A DNA stretch of 64,000 nucleotides from CAZKFN01 sp964552035 (GTDB lineage: Bacteria; Bacteroidota; Bacteroidia; Flavobacteriales_E; Vicingaceae): positions 1-64,000 of the forward strand of contig CAZKFN010000002.1 in the NCBI GenBank assembly GCA_964552035.1. Reading direction: 5' to 3'. Below, one piece after another: positions 41,760 through 51,900 of the stretch. Position 1 is the first letter of the stretch. Each line of letters begins with the position of its first letter. Both the position numbers and the translations under genes were made by a program. The notes beneath the pieces are model-generated. The model saw only the letters and a program-made list of their open reading frames with translations. It searched no databases and had not been told where the DNA came from.

Positions 41760-42425
41760 ATGAAAAAGGAATTAAGGATTACTGCAGATGGCTCACATAC
41801 TTTTTATGTAGAGGAATTGGATGAACAATATCATTCCATGCATGGCTCAATTGCTGAAGCGGAACATATTTTTATTAATTCTGGTCTATTGAATAAGGCG
41901 AAACAAAAGCAAGCCTTTAAAATCTTTGAGGTGGGAATGGGAACAGGATTAAATGTTTATTTAACAGCTATTGCAGCAGCAAAAAATAAACTTAACCTCG
42001 AGATGCATTCTATAGAAGCTTATCCTGTTGATGTAGAAGAAGTTCATCTCTTAAATTATCCACAGCAATTGAGGGCTAGTGAGGAATTATTTTATCAAAT
42101 TCACAAAAGTAAATGGGAGGAATTAATTTCCCTAAATGCTAATCTTAGTTTGAAAAAGATTAAGGCTGATTTACGAGATTATAGTTTTGAAGTACTGTAT
42201 GATGTGGTTTATTATGATGCTTTTGCTCCAGAAAAGCAAGCGGAGATGTGGGAAAAGGAAATTTTTAAAAAAATATTCCGGGCCATGGAAACGGATGGAA
42301 TTTTACTTACCTATTGTGTTAAAGGTGTTATAAGAAGGTTGTTAGCAGAGGTTGGGTTTGAAATTGAAAAACTCCCAGGTCCAAAAAATGGAAAAAGAGA
42401 AATGTTACGAGCCATAAAGTCTTAA
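41760..42425 (+). CDS. mnmD: tRNA 5-methylaminomethyl-2-thiouridine methyltransferase MnmD
   Basis: 221 residues. It corresponds to the methyltransferase half of MnmC without the FAD oxidase domain. Signatures are 'ITADGSHTFYVEELDEQYHSMHGSIAEAEHIFI' (about 7-39), the SAM loop 'KIFEVGMGTGLNVYLT' and 'YYDAFAPEKQAEMWEKEIF', ending 'LPGPKNGKREMLRA'. It completes mnm5s2U at the wobble position. YkgJ-like gene follows after 11 bases. Confidence 0.94.
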   Translation: MKKELRITADGSHTFYVEELDEQYHSMHGSIAEAEHIFINSGLLNKAKQKQAFKIFEVGMGTGLNVYLTAIAAAKNKLNLEMHSIEAYPVDVEEVHLLNYPQQLRASEELFYQIHKSKWEELISLNANLSLKKIKADLRDYSFEVLYDVVYYDAFAPEKQAEMWEKEIFKKIFRAMETDGILLTYCVKGVIRRLLAEVGFEIEKLPGPKNGKREMLRAIKS

Positions 42426-42436
42426 ATTGCATCTTC

Positions 42437-42925
42437 ATGGAGGATGAATATAAACGCTTAATTAATACTGCAAAAAGCAAAAAGAAGGAAACCAATAAGT
42501 TTTTTAAAAAGTTAGAAAGACATCCTCCTAAAAATTTAGATGCTCTTTTTCATAAACAACACGAAAAGGTTTTTCAAGAAATTGACTGTTTAAGTTGTGC
42601 TAATTGTTGTAAAACTACTTCTCCAATTTTTACCAATAAGGATATTGAACGAATGGCGGCACATTTTAAAATAAAAGTAGTTGAGTTTTACGATAAGTAT
42701 TTACAAACAGATGAAGAGGGAGATCAGGTTTTGCAAAGCTCCCCTTGTCCTTTTCTTGGAGAAGATAATAAGTGTAAAGTTTATGATATACGTCCTAAAG
42801 CATGTCGTGAATATCCTCATACCAACAGAAAAAGAATGCATCAAATTTTAGACTTGACAGCTACAAATAGTAGAATTTGCCCCGCTGTAGCGAAGATAGT
42901 AGAAAAGATAAAGCAGGAGTTTTAA
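42437..42925 (+). CDS. YkgJ family cysteine-cluster protein
   Basis: 162 residues, cytoplasmic. Metal-cluster cysteines: 'IDCLSCANCCKTTSPIFTNKDIERMAAHF' (about 49-77), 'SSPCPFLGEDNKCKVYDIRPKACREYPH' and a late 'RICPAV'. The CxxCxxCC...C...C...C pattern is that of the YkgJ/CxxCxxCC family, probably binding Zn or an Fe-S cluster; function unknown. Likely co-transcribed with mnmD. Confidence 0.88.
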   Translation: MEDEYKRLINTAKSKKKETNKFFKKLERHPPKNLDALFHKQHEKVFQEIDCLSCANCCKTTSPIFTNKDIERMAAHFKIKVVEFYDKYLQTDEEGDQVLQSSPCPFLGEDNKCKVYDIRPKACREYPHTNRKRMHQILDLTATNSRICPAVAKIVEKIKQEF

Positions 42926-42929
42926 AGGT

Positions 42930-43466
42930 TTACTTTTTTAAATTCTCTAATAAGATATCTAGGTTAACCCCTCTTACTGTAGCTCCTTTACCGATTATAA
43001 TTCCGTCTCCGTCAATTAAAAACGTTTGTGGAATGGAACGAACTTGATACCTCAGAGCGCCTTTAGCATTCCAGCCTGCCAAATCACTTACATGATAGGG
43101 CCATAATAGACCATCTTTCATGATGGCATTTTGCCAAGCACTTTTATTTTGGTCAAGGGAATAGCTATATACTGTGAACCCTTTACCGTTTACAAATTTT
43201 GTGTCTTTATATTTTTTATACGTTTTCACTAATCCAGGGTTAGCAGCACGACATGGATTGCACCATGCAGCCCAGAAGTCTATTAATACAACGGAGCCTT
43301 TTAGTTCGGACAGGGAAATAATCTTACCGTTTGGATCGGGAAAGCTTAGCTCAGGAGCTAGGTTTCCAATTTCTAATCCTACTTCTAAGTTTTTTGTTTT
43401 GTTTTTTTGAGCTTGAGAACTTAGGCTAAAAAGGATAATGAAGCTAAAAAGGATTGTTTTTTTCAT
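42930..43466 (-). CDS. TlpA-like disulfide reductase, periplasmic
   Basis: 178 residues from ATG 43466; the frame extends upstream but this ATG gives a signal peptide 'MKKTILFSFIILFSLSSQAQ'. AhpC/TSA-type thioredoxin fold with W-C69-N-P-C72, 'LIDFWAAWCNPCRAANPGLV', and cis-proline 'VRSIPQTFLIDGDG'. It reduces disulfides outside the cytoplasm, for example in cytochrome c maturation. It starts four bases after the murA stop, so it is the last gene of the DUF4290-murA-tlpA operon. Confidence 0.9.
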   Translation of the reverse strand: MKKTILFSFIILFSLSSQAQKNKTKNLEVGLEIGNLAPELSFPDPNGKIISLSELKGSVVLIDFWAAWCNPCRAANPGLVKTYKKYKDTKFVNGKGFTVYSYSLDQNKSAWQNAIMKDGLLWPYHVSDLAGWNAKGALRYQVRSIPQTFLIDGDGIIIGKGATVRGVNLDILLENLKK

Positions 43467-43470
43467 CTTA

Positions 43471-44778
43471 TTACGAAAGTCTTTTAATATCTGCGCCAAT
43501 GGCATTTAATCTTTGATCTATATTTCCATATCCACGGTCAATTTGTTCAATGTTGTGTATGGTACTTTTCCCTTTAGCAGAAAGAGCTGCTATTAGTAAC
43601 GACACTCCTGCTCGAATGTCTGGTGAGGTCATTTGAATTCCACGCAATTGAGTTTTTCTTTCTAATCCAATCACTGTAGCTCTGTGAGGATCACATAAAA
43701 TGATTTGTGCCCCCATATCAATGAGTTTGTCTACAAAAAACAAACGGCTTTCAAACATTTTTTGATGAATAAGAACGGAGCCTTTAGCTTGGGTAGCTAC
43801 AACTAGGATAATGCTTAATAAATCCGGTGTAAATCCAGGCCATGGAGCATCGGAAATGTTCATAATAGAACCGTCGATAAAGGTTTCGATTTCATAAATT
43901 TCTTGAGCAGGAATATACAGGTCATCTCCTCTTAATTCTATTTGGATTCCCATTTTAGAAAAAGTGGAAGGAATTACTCCAAGGTTTTTATAAGAAACAT
44001 CTTTAATGGTTATTTCGGATTGGGTCATTGCTGCTAGGCCAATAAAACTACCAATCTCAATCATGTCGGGTAGAATTCTATGTTCGCAACCGCTAAGGTA
44101 TTCAACCCCTTCTATATGTACAAGGTTAGAACCAATGCCTGTAATCTTTGCACCCATGCTGTTGAGCATTTTACATAATTGTTGAAGGTAGGGTTCGCAA
44201 GCTGCATTATAAATAGAAGTTTTCCCTTTTGCTAGAACAGCTGCCATGATGATATTTGCTGTACCTGTAACCGATGCCTCATCTAAAAGCATGTATGCAC
44301 CTTTAAGATCTCCTGCTTCTACTTTATAAAACTTATTATCTTGGTTATAAATAAATTTTGCGCCTAGCTTTTCAAATCCTATAAAGTGAGTATCTAATCT
44401 TCTTCTTCCTATTTTATCACCACCAGGGCGCGGAATATAACCTTTCCCGAAGCGAGAAAGTAGAGGGCCGAGAATCATGACCGAACCACGTAGGCTACTC
44501 CCTTTTTGTTTAAATGCTTCTGTATTGAGATATTCAATATCTATTTCATCGGCTTTAAATTTATAACTGCCTTCTTTGACTTTCTCTACTTTTACACCTA
44601 AATCTTTTAAAAGTCCGATTAAACGATTAACATCTATGATATCTGGAAGGTTGTGTATTGTAACCTCTTCTGGTGTAAGTAGTACTGCACAAAGAATTTG
44701 TAGCGCTTCGTTTTTTGCTCCTTGAGGAATTAGCTCTCCTTTTAATTGTTTCCCGCCATTAATTTCAAAAACACCCAT
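43471..44778 (-). CDS. murA: UDP-N-acetylglucosamine 1-carboxyvinyltransferase with Asp in place of the fosfomycin-target Cys
   Basis: 435 residues. EPSP-synthase fold of two domains; 'PQGAKNEALQILCA' (18-31) holds the catalytic Lys-Asn. It transfers enolpyruvyl from PEP to UDP-GlcNAc, first step of peptidoglycan synthesis. In E. coli the flexible loop is RPGGCAIG with Cys115, alkylated by fosfomycin; here the loop is RPGGDKIG with Asp121 (codon at 44416-44418). Asp at this place is known in mycobacteria and chlamydia and confers fosfomycin resistance. DUF4290 gene precedes by five bases. Confidence 0.96.
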   Translation of the reverse strand: MGVFEINGGKQLKGELIPQGAKNEALQILCAVLLTPEEVTIHNLPDIIDVNRLIGLLKDLGVKVEKVKEGSYKFKADEIDIEYLNTEAFKQKGSSLRGSVMILGPLLSRFGKGYIPRPGGDKIGRRRLDTHFIGFEKLGAKFIYNQDNKFYKVEAGDLKGAYMLLDEASVTGTANIIMAAVLAKGKTSIYNAACEPYLQQLCKMLNSMGAKITGIGSNLVHIEGVEYLSGCEHRILPDMIEIGSFIGLAAMTQSEITIKDVSYKNLGVIPSTFSKMGIQIELRGDDLYIPAQEIYEIETFIDGSIMNISDAPWPGFTPDLLSIILVVATQAKGSVLIHQKMFESRLFFVDKLIDMGAQIILCDPHRATVIGLERKTQLRGIQMTSPDIRAGVSLLIAALSAKGKSTIHNIEQIDRGYGNIDQRLNAIGADIKRLS

Positions 44779-44783
44779 TTATT

Positions 44784-45407
44784 TTAAACTTTCTTTTTTC
44801 TATATACTTTTCTTTTCTTTTTTCTAACTTCCTTACTGGAAGAATTAATAGTTCTTATGTTAATGTCTTTCATTGAGAGCAACTCCTTTTCTTCATTAAT
44901 CTCAAGTTTTCCTCTGGATATTTTTTTCAGGTCATGCCAAATAATTTTATCATCTACTGTATTCCTACTCCAGCTTAAATAATGTTTTTTCATTAAGTTA
45001 GCTATAGATTCTATTAGGGCATTTTTTTCATCACCTTCCTCTAATTCAACGGCTTTTTTAACCAATAATTCAACCCCTCTTCCGTAGTGCTTATAGCGAA
45101 TATTATTTTCTGGATATGCCATCTTCTTGGGTTTTGTTTTTAAGTGAAGCGGCTGAGGTTGTGGATAAGGGGAGTCTATATTTAGTTTAAAATCTGAAAT
45201 GATAAAAATATGATCCCAAAGTTTGTGGTTATAGTCTGCTACATCTCTAAGGTGAGGGTTCATTTGCCCCATAACCTCAATGATGGCCTCTACCATTCTA
45301 GTACGTTCAGTTTTGTCTTCTATTTTAGTTGCATGTTCAACTAGGTCATGAATATGTCGACCATATTCAGGAATAATCATTCTTGGTCTTGCAGTATTAT
45401 ATTGCAT
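44784..45407 (-). CDS. DUF4290 domain-containing protein
   Basis: 207 residues. The conserved start 'MQYNTARPRMIIPEYGRHIHDLVEHA' and 'EIMGQMNPHLRDVADYNHKLWDHIFIISDF' fit DUF4290, a Bacteroidota-only cytoplasmic family. The C-terminus is a very basic tail (RKKKRKVYRKKKV). Gene order DUF4290-murA is conserved in the phylum, hinting at a cell-envelope role. Function unknown. Confidence 0.87.
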   Translation of the reverse strand: MQYNTARPRMIIPEYGRHIHDLVEHATKIEDKTERTRMVEAIIEVMGQMNPHLRDVADYNHKLWDHIFIISDFKLNIDSPYPQPQPLHLKTKPKKMAYPENNIRYKHYGRGVELLVKKAVELEEGDEKNALIESIANLMKKHYLSWSRNTVDDKIIWHDLKKISRGKLEINEEKELLSMKDINIRTINSSSKEVRKKKRKVYRKKKV

Positions 45408-45442
45408 ATTTTTGTTGTTACTTTTTTTAAGTTGAGTTATTA

Positions 45443-47839
45443 TTAGTCTCTTAGTATGCGGAGTTTAGCAAATTTTAATAGGAGTTGTTTTTCTCCTAAT
45501 TTTTCGAATTCTATAGTTGCTTTTCTATTGGGTTCTTCCCCTTCAATTTTATTGACTATCCCTTTCCCAAAACGACGATGATCTACTCTCATTCCTTCTT
45601 TAATTTTTTGGGCTGTTGAAACGAAACTAGGATCTACCTCTCTATTTGCATCATCTACACTTACCATTTTCTTAAATGGGGGAATTACTTTTTTCTGAGA
45701 TTTTTGAGAATTCTTTTTCTTTGTCATTGACATACCATTACTTTTTGTTGACTTAATATTTGCTCTTTGTGTGGGCTTAGTTGATCGAAAGTAGTTGCTT
45801 CTATCTTTCTCAAAGGTAGTAGTTTCTTCTTGAACTTGGTCATATTCCAAATACTTAGGGTCAATTTCTTCGATAAATCTACTTGGTTCACAATAGATAA
45901 CATTTCCCCAGCGATATCTACTAGCTGAATGCGATATGTGTACTTCCTTCTCGGCACGTGTCAAAGCTACGTAAAAAAGTCTTCTTTCTTCTTCTAAATC
46001 GCTTCTTGAGTTTAAAGCCAACTGAGAAGGGAATAGATTTTCTTCCATTCCTACAATAAAGACATAAGGAAATTCCAAACCCTTAGCTGCATGTACGGTC
46101 ATTAACGAAACCTTGTTCATGTCTTCTGTTTTATTAGAATCTGCATCTGTTAAAAGTGCAATGTCTTGTAAATAAACGGCAAGCGATTTTTGGCTTTGTT
46201 CTTCGCTAAGCGTTCCTTCTGGAATAGGAACGGCACTTTTTAAACCCTCTCCCTCATCTCCAATAAACTCTTTTACTCCGTTCAAGAGCTCCATAATGTT
46301 GTCATATTTGGCGATTCCTTCAGGTGTTTTATCAGAAAACAAATCGTTTAGTATGGTAGAAGTTTTGGCAATTTCTTCTATAATTTCATGAGCATCCTTT
46401 TGTTTAGCTAAATTTTGGAATCCTTTAATCATGCTTACAAAATGTCTAATCTTATTTTTTGCTCCAACATTAATTCCCAAAGTTTCAACTTGAGGAGATT
46501 CTATAATTTTCCACAAGCTTTTCTCTTGCTCATTTGCGAGAATAATAACCTTATCAAGAGTTGTTTTTCCAATTCCTCTTCTGGGATAATTAATCACTCT
46601 TTTTAATGCTTCATCATCATCGGGGTTTATTGTTAGCCTACAATATGCCAGTAAGTCTTTGATTTCCTTCCTTTGATAAAAAGAGGTGCCACCATAAATT
46701 TTATAAGGAATATCTCTTTTGAGTAGCGCTTCCTCCATAGCTCTCGATTGCATGTTGGTTCGATATAGGATAGCAAAATCTTTATTATCAGCTTTGGTTT
46801 CTGCTTTTTTATTTAAGATGGAATTTGCGACTAACCTCCCTTCTTCATTGTCTGTGAGGCTACCTTTAACTTTGATTTTAGCCCCTTCATTATTATCCGT
46901 CCAAACTGTTTTTTCTAATTGCTCCTTATTATTTTCTATGATTTGATTGGCAGCATTAACGATGTTTTTTGTTGACCGATAATTTTGCTCTAATTTAAAT
47001 ACCTTACAATCTGGATAATCTCTTTGGAAATTGAGGATGTTCTGAATGTTTGCACCACGAAATGAGTAAATGCTTTGAGCGTCATCGCCAACTACACAAA
47101 CATTTTCATTGAGTGCAGCTAACTTTTTTACAATAAGGTATTGCGAGAAATTAGTATCTTGATATTCGTCTACTAATATATATTTAAATCGATGTTGATA
47201 TTTGTATAAAATGTCAGGGAAGTCTCTTAGTAGGATGTTTGTTTTAAATAATAAGTCATCAAAATCCATGGCAGCAGCTTTAAAACAACGTCGTTCATAA
47301 ATGCTATATATTTCTCCAATTTTTGGTTTAGCCATCTGACGATCTTCAGCTTGTATGCTTGTGTTATTATTATAGGCTGCAGCTGAGAGTAAATTATTTT
47401 TTGCAGCTGATATTCTATTGGCTACGAGGTTGTGCTTATAACTTTTATCATCCAATCCCAATTCTTTAATAATGGTTTTGAGAAGTGATTTAGTATCTGC
47501 AGTGTCGTAGATGGTAAAATTGGAAGGATAATGCAATTTTTCCGCTTCAGCGCGTAATATCCTAGCAAAAACAGAGTGGAAAGTACCCATCCAAAGGTTT
47601 TTTGACTCTTGTGGACTGGTTATCCTTGAGATTCTGTCTTTCATTTCCCTAGCTGCCTTATTGGTAAAAGTTAGTGCTAGGATATTAAAGGGATCTACTC
47701 CTTTTTTCATTAAATGTGCGATGCGATAGGTTAATACCCTTGTTTTGCCTGACCCCGCACCTGCAATAACCATAGAAGGACCTTCTGTATGTTCTACTGC
47801 TGCGCGTTGTGCCGGATTTAAAGTATCTAAATAACTCAT
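45443..47839 (-). CDS. pcrA: UvrD/PcrA-type superfamily 1 DNA helicase
   Basis: 798 residues. Starts 'MSYLDTLNPAQRAAVEHTEG' with Walker A AGAGSGKT (26-33), 'LALTFTNKAAREMKDRI', the DEYQDTN box, 'GDDAQSIYSFRGA', 'LEQNYRST', 'LMTVHAAKGLEFPYVFIVGMEE' and 'EEERRLFYVALTRAEKEV'. 3'-5' helicase for repair and replication restart. A C-terminal domain (about 735-798, 'IKEGMRVDHRRFGKGIVNKIEGEEPNRKATIEFE') is the Tudor-like RNA-polymerase-binding part of PcrA/UvrD. The -7 box lies four bases before the ATG. Confidence 0.95.
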   Translation of the reverse strand: MSYLDTLNPAQRAAVEHTEGPSMVIAGAGSGKTRVLTYRIAHLMKKGVDPFNILALTFTNKAAREMKDRISRITSPQESKNLWMGTFHSVFARILRAEAEKLHYPSNFTIYDTADTKSLLKTIIKELGLDDKSYKHNLVANRISAAKNNLLSAAAYNNNTSIQAEDRQMAKPKIGEIYSIYERRCFKAAAMDFDDLLFKTNILLRDFPDILYKYQHRFKYILVDEYQDTNFSQYLIVKKLAALNENVCVVGDDAQSIYSFRGANIQNILNFQRDYPDCKVFKLEQNYRSTKNIVNAANQIIENNKEQLEKTVWTDNNEGAKIKVKGSLTDNEEGRLVANSILNKKAETKADNKDFAILYRTNMQSRAMEEALLKRDIPYKIYGGTSFYQRKEIKDLLAYCRLTINPDDDEALKRVINYPRRGIGKTTLDKVIILANEQEKSLWKIIESPQVETLGINVGAKNKIRHFVSMIKGFQNLAKQKDAHEIIEEIAKTSTILNDLFSDKTPEGIAKYDNIMELLNGVKEFIGDEGEGLKSAVPIPEGTLSEEQSQKSLAVYLQDIALLTDADSNKTEDMNKVSLMTVHAAKGLEFPYVFIVGMEENLFPSQLALNSRSDLEEERRLFYVALTRAEKEVHISHSASRYRWGNVIYCEPSRFIEEIDPKYLEYDQVQEETTTFEKDRSNYFRSTKPTQRANIKSTKSNGMSMTKKKNSQKSQKKVIPPFKKMVSVDDANREVDPSFVSTAQKIKEGMRVDHRRFGKGIVNKIEGEEPNRKATIEFEKLGEKQLLLKFAKLRILRD

Positions 47840-47843
47840 AATA

Positions 47844-47851
47844 CAAAGGTA
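47844..47851 (-). promoter_or_regulatory. -7 element four bases before the pcrA start codon
   Basis: Minus strand TACCTTTG, then TATT and the ATG. A second TAGTTTTG lies further upstream near 47870-47880. Confidence 0.55.
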
Positions 47852-48022
47852 GCTAAAGAATTTGACTGTAAATGCTGCAAAACTAAATTGAAATTGGCTT
47901 TTTAAAGTTTATAACAAATCAGTCTTTTCCCTATTATTAGTTGGAGTGTGAAAATTCATACTCTATTCATATTTCAAAAGTGGGCTCAATTCTTAATCCT
48001 TACCAGACTTAAAATAAATATT

Positions 48023-48979
48023 TTAAAATGTTCTAGCTCTAATCCATTGATAACGATTATAGAAGCGACTATAACCAATGCTGTATTTAAGCATTACTTC
48101 ATGGCTACCTCCATTATATCTGTATGTAGCATCTCTGAAGGAAAAGTCATAGCTATATCCTAAAGTTAAGGCATCCTTAAAAGTGTAACCTAATAATAAT
48201 CCTATAGCGTCTCCTGTTCTATAAAATAGGCCTGTACTTAGTTGTTTTCTATAGATAAAGTTGCTGGCTATGTCTGCTTGAACTGGTGCACCCTCTGCCA
48301 TTCTTATAAGAAGGAATGGCTGTAATTGATATTCTCCATTTTTACTTAAATCAATGGTTGCCCCTCCCATAAAATAATAATGATATTCATCTCGGGAAAT
48401 GGTATGTCTCGTTCCAAGAGAATCTTTAATATCATAACCATTTCTTATAAACTTTGGAACAGAAATTCCTAAGAAGTAGTGCTTGTCATAATAGAAAGCA
48501 CCAAAACCTATATTGGGTGAAATTTTTCCTTCTATATCCTCATTAAAAGCAACATCATTGCTTTCCACGATTTTAAGTCTAGATAAATTGTTAGAATAAT
48601 GGTTGATTCCTAATCTTAATCCCAAACCTAATTTTGCTTCATCGTTAATTTTAAGATGATAGGCATAGTTGGTGTTTATCCCTAGATTCTTTACTGGGCC
48701 TAATTGGTCGTTAAAAATATCTAATCCCAGTCCTAAGTTTTGAGTTTTTAAGGGCATTTGAAAACTAAGGTTTTGCGTGGTAGGAGCTCCTTGAAAAGTA
48801 GCCCATTGGCTACGATGAAAAGCCATAAAACTAATGGCATTATCACTTCCAGTTGCTCCAGCATTTACAAGCGACTTATTGTGCATGTAATGAGTAAACA
48901 TCAACTCTTGTTGTGACATTGCAAGACTTGAAATGGCAAGTAATGTAATGGTTAGTATGTATTTATTAATCATTCTCAT
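48023..48979 (-). CDS. Type IX secretion system membrane protein PorP/SprF family
   Basis: 318 residues, signal peptide about 1-22 (ending AMSQ). 'QELMFTHYMHNKSLVNAGATGSDNAISFMAFHRSQWATFQGAPTTQNLSF' is the family's N-terminal signature, followed by barrel strands ('GLGLDIFNDQLGPVKNLGINTNYAYHL', 'LGLGLRLGINHYSNNL'). SprF-like proteins are outer-membrane barrels that each serve a particular type B cargo adhesin such as SprB. It starts three bases after the giant adhesin's stop, exactly that arrangement. Confidence 0.93.
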   Translation of the reverse strand: MRMINKYILTITLLAISSLAMSQQELMFTHYMHNKSLVNAGATGSDNAISFMAFHRSQWATFQGAPTTQNLSFQMPLKTQNLGLGLDIFNDQLGPVKNLGINTNYAYHLKINDEAKLGLGLRLGINHYSNNLSRLKIVESNDVAFNEDIEGKISPNIGFGAFYYDKHYFLGISVPKFIRNGYDIKDSLGTRHTISRDEYHYYFMGGATIDLSKNGEYQLQPFLLIRMAEGAPVQADIASNFIYRKQLSTGLFYRTGDAIGLLLGYTFKDALTLGYSYDFSFRDATYRYNGGSHEVMLKYSIGYSRFYNRYQWIRARTF

Positions 48980-48982
48980 GTT

Positions 48983-51900
48983 TTAATCATTTATGTAGAC
49001 AGTACCTTTATATACTCGCTGTCCTTCTCGAGAATTTTTACCTAAATCCAAGATGTAAAAGTATGTTCCAGCTGGAAGTTTATTGTTGGTACTAATTCCA
49101 GTACGACTTACTCCATCCCAATCTCCTTTGTAGGGAGATGCTTCATATACTTTATCACCCCACCTATTAAATATGATGATTTTATTATCTGGATAATTAT
49201 CTATTCCAATGATTTCAAATAAATCATTTACCCCATCTCCATTTGGAGAGAAACCTTCAGGAATAAATAAATTATCATCTACTATTATTGTTATTGTGTC
49301 TGTTCTAATACAACCACTTGAATCTATTCTAGCGGTATATAGGGTAGTCTCCTCAGGATTTGCAAGTGGATTTGGACAATTAGTACAACTTAAAAAGTCG
49401 CCAGGTGACCAGCTGATTGTGCCATTTCCTATGGCATTTAGTTGAGAAGATCTAGTTCTATTTGCTTTAATCTTATTGGGGTTAGCTGAGAGTGTTAGAT
49501 TAATTTTTGGAGCAACATATAAATCTACTTCAATAATACTATCACAGCCAAATGCAGAAACTAAAGTTTCATAGTAAATGCCTGGGGTAGATTCATAACT
49601 TCCACCGATTAAAATACTATCACCCCAGCAAATGCTGTCCTTAACTTGGGTGAGTAAAGAATCTTTAATTTGAAGAACAGTAACAATTACACTATCGCAG
49701 CTGTTGATGTTTTGTAAGGTGTCATAATAAACTCCATCTGCAGTTTGGTAAGCTCCCCCCACAAATAAACTGTCGCCATTACAAATCTCCACACTATCGG
49801 TGGTGAGATCTTTAGGATTAACAATGATTTCTTGAAGAAGAATACTGTCGCAAGTTAAAAAAGATGCTAAAGTATCTTCATAAACACCTGCTGTACTGAC
49901 ATAATTTCCAAAGACTATAATGCTATCCCCGTCACAAATTTCTATATCTGGTAATTGGGTATAAACGGGTTCTATAACTTTTATTTCTACAGTGTCAGAT
50001 GCAGAACATGAGCCAATAGTTACTTGAACAAAGTAAAATCCACTATCGTTTACGGAGAACGTTTGGTTGTGATAAGCAGAAGATGAGCCGTTCATCCAAC
50101 GATAAGAAGTGCCGCCAGGACCTGCATCAAGAAGTATAGAATCTCCCCTACAAATGGTGTCTATACCTCCTAAATTTACATTAGGAGTAGGATTTACAGT
50201 TAAGGTTCTACTTACCACGCTATCACAACCAGAAATAGCTTGAAGCGTATCGGTGTAAACTCCTGCTAAACTTTGATAAATTCCAAAAATTTGTATACTG
50301 TCTCCATCACAAATAGTATAGGTTCCTAAGTTGTTGTTAATAATAGTATCTACTACTAATTGTTGTGATATAATACTATCACAACCATGAATTGTGTTTA
50401 ACGTATCGTAATAGGTGGCAGCTATATTTTCATAACTTCCAAAGATTAAGGCACTGTCGCCCTGGCATAAATAAATATTTGGAAGGTTAGTGCTTTGAGT
50501 AGGATGTACCGTTACATTAATGGTATCATAAGTTACACATGTACCCAAAGTAGCAGCTACGAAATAAGTTCCAGTTTGAGTTACGGTAAGGGTTTGTTGA
50601 GTAAAATTAGAAGAAGTACCGTTGTTCCACTGATAAGAAGTAGCACCAGCACCGGCATCTAATATTAGAGAGTCTCCAGCACAGAAGGCGGTGTCATTTC
50701 CTAAGCTGAAAGCATGAATAGGGTCAACAATTAGGGTAGTGGTAACTATGCTGTCACATCCGGCTGCAGATTGTAAGGTATCGGTATAAACTCCAGCAAT
50801 ACTTTGATAAATTCCAAAAATTTGTATACTGTCTCCATCACAAATAGTATAGGTTCCTAAGTTGTTGTTAATAATAGTATCTACTACTAATTGTTGTGAT
50901 ATAATACTATCACAACCATGAATTGTGTTTAACGTATCGTAATAGGTGGCAGCTATATTTTCATAACTTCCAAAGATTAAGGCACTGTCGCCCTGGCATA
51001 AATAAATATTTGGAAGGTTAGTGCTTTGAGTAGGATGTACCGTTACATTAATGGTATCATAAGTTACACATGTACCCAAAGTAGCAGCTACGAAATAAGT
51101 TCCAGTTTGAGTTACGGTAAGGGTTTGTNNNNNNNNNNNNNNNNNNNNNNNNNNNNNNNNNNNNNNNNNNNNNNNNNNNNNNNNNNNNNNNNNNNNNNNN
51201 NNNNNNNNNNNNNNNNNNNNNNNNNNNNCTGCAGATTGTAAGGTATCGGTATAAACTCCAGCAATACTTTGATAAATTCCAAAGATTTGAATGCTGTCTC
51301 CGTCGCAGATGTTAACAGGGCCAAGGTTATTATTAATAATAGAGTCAATAAATAATTCTTGAGAGACAATACTATCACAACCAAGAGCTGAAGTTAAAGT
51401 GTCGGTATAAATTCCTGCTACACTTTCATAACTTCCAAAGATTAAGGCACTGTCGCCCTGGCAAATGTTAATGTTAGGTAGATTTATAGTTGGAATAGGA
51501 TGTACCGTTACATTAATGGTATCATAAGTTACACATGCACCCAAAGTAGCAGCTACGAAATAAGTTCCAGTTTGAGTTACGGTAAGGGTTTGTTGAGTAA
51601 AATTAGAAGAAGTACCGTTGTTCCACTGATAAGAAGTAGCACCAGCACCGGCATCTAATATTAGAGAGTCTCCAGCACAGAAGGCGGTGTCATTTCCTAA
51701 GCTGAAAGCATGAATAGGGTCAACAATTAGGGTAGTGGTAACTATGCTGTCACATCCGGCTGCAGATTGTAAGGTATCGGTATAAACTCCAGCAATACTT
51801 TGATAAATTCCAAAGATTTGAATGCTGTCTCCGTCGCAGATGTTAACAGGGCCAAGGTTATTATTAATAATAGAGTCAATAAATAATTCTTGAGAGACAA

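Noticed and set aside
43467..43505. Upstream extension of the TlpA-like protein into murA
   Set aside because: Overlaps the murA stop region and precedes a complete signal peptide starting at 43466.
51112..51384. Open frames spanning the N run in other frames
   Set aside because: They exist only because Ns are translated as X; the adhesin frame explains the region.
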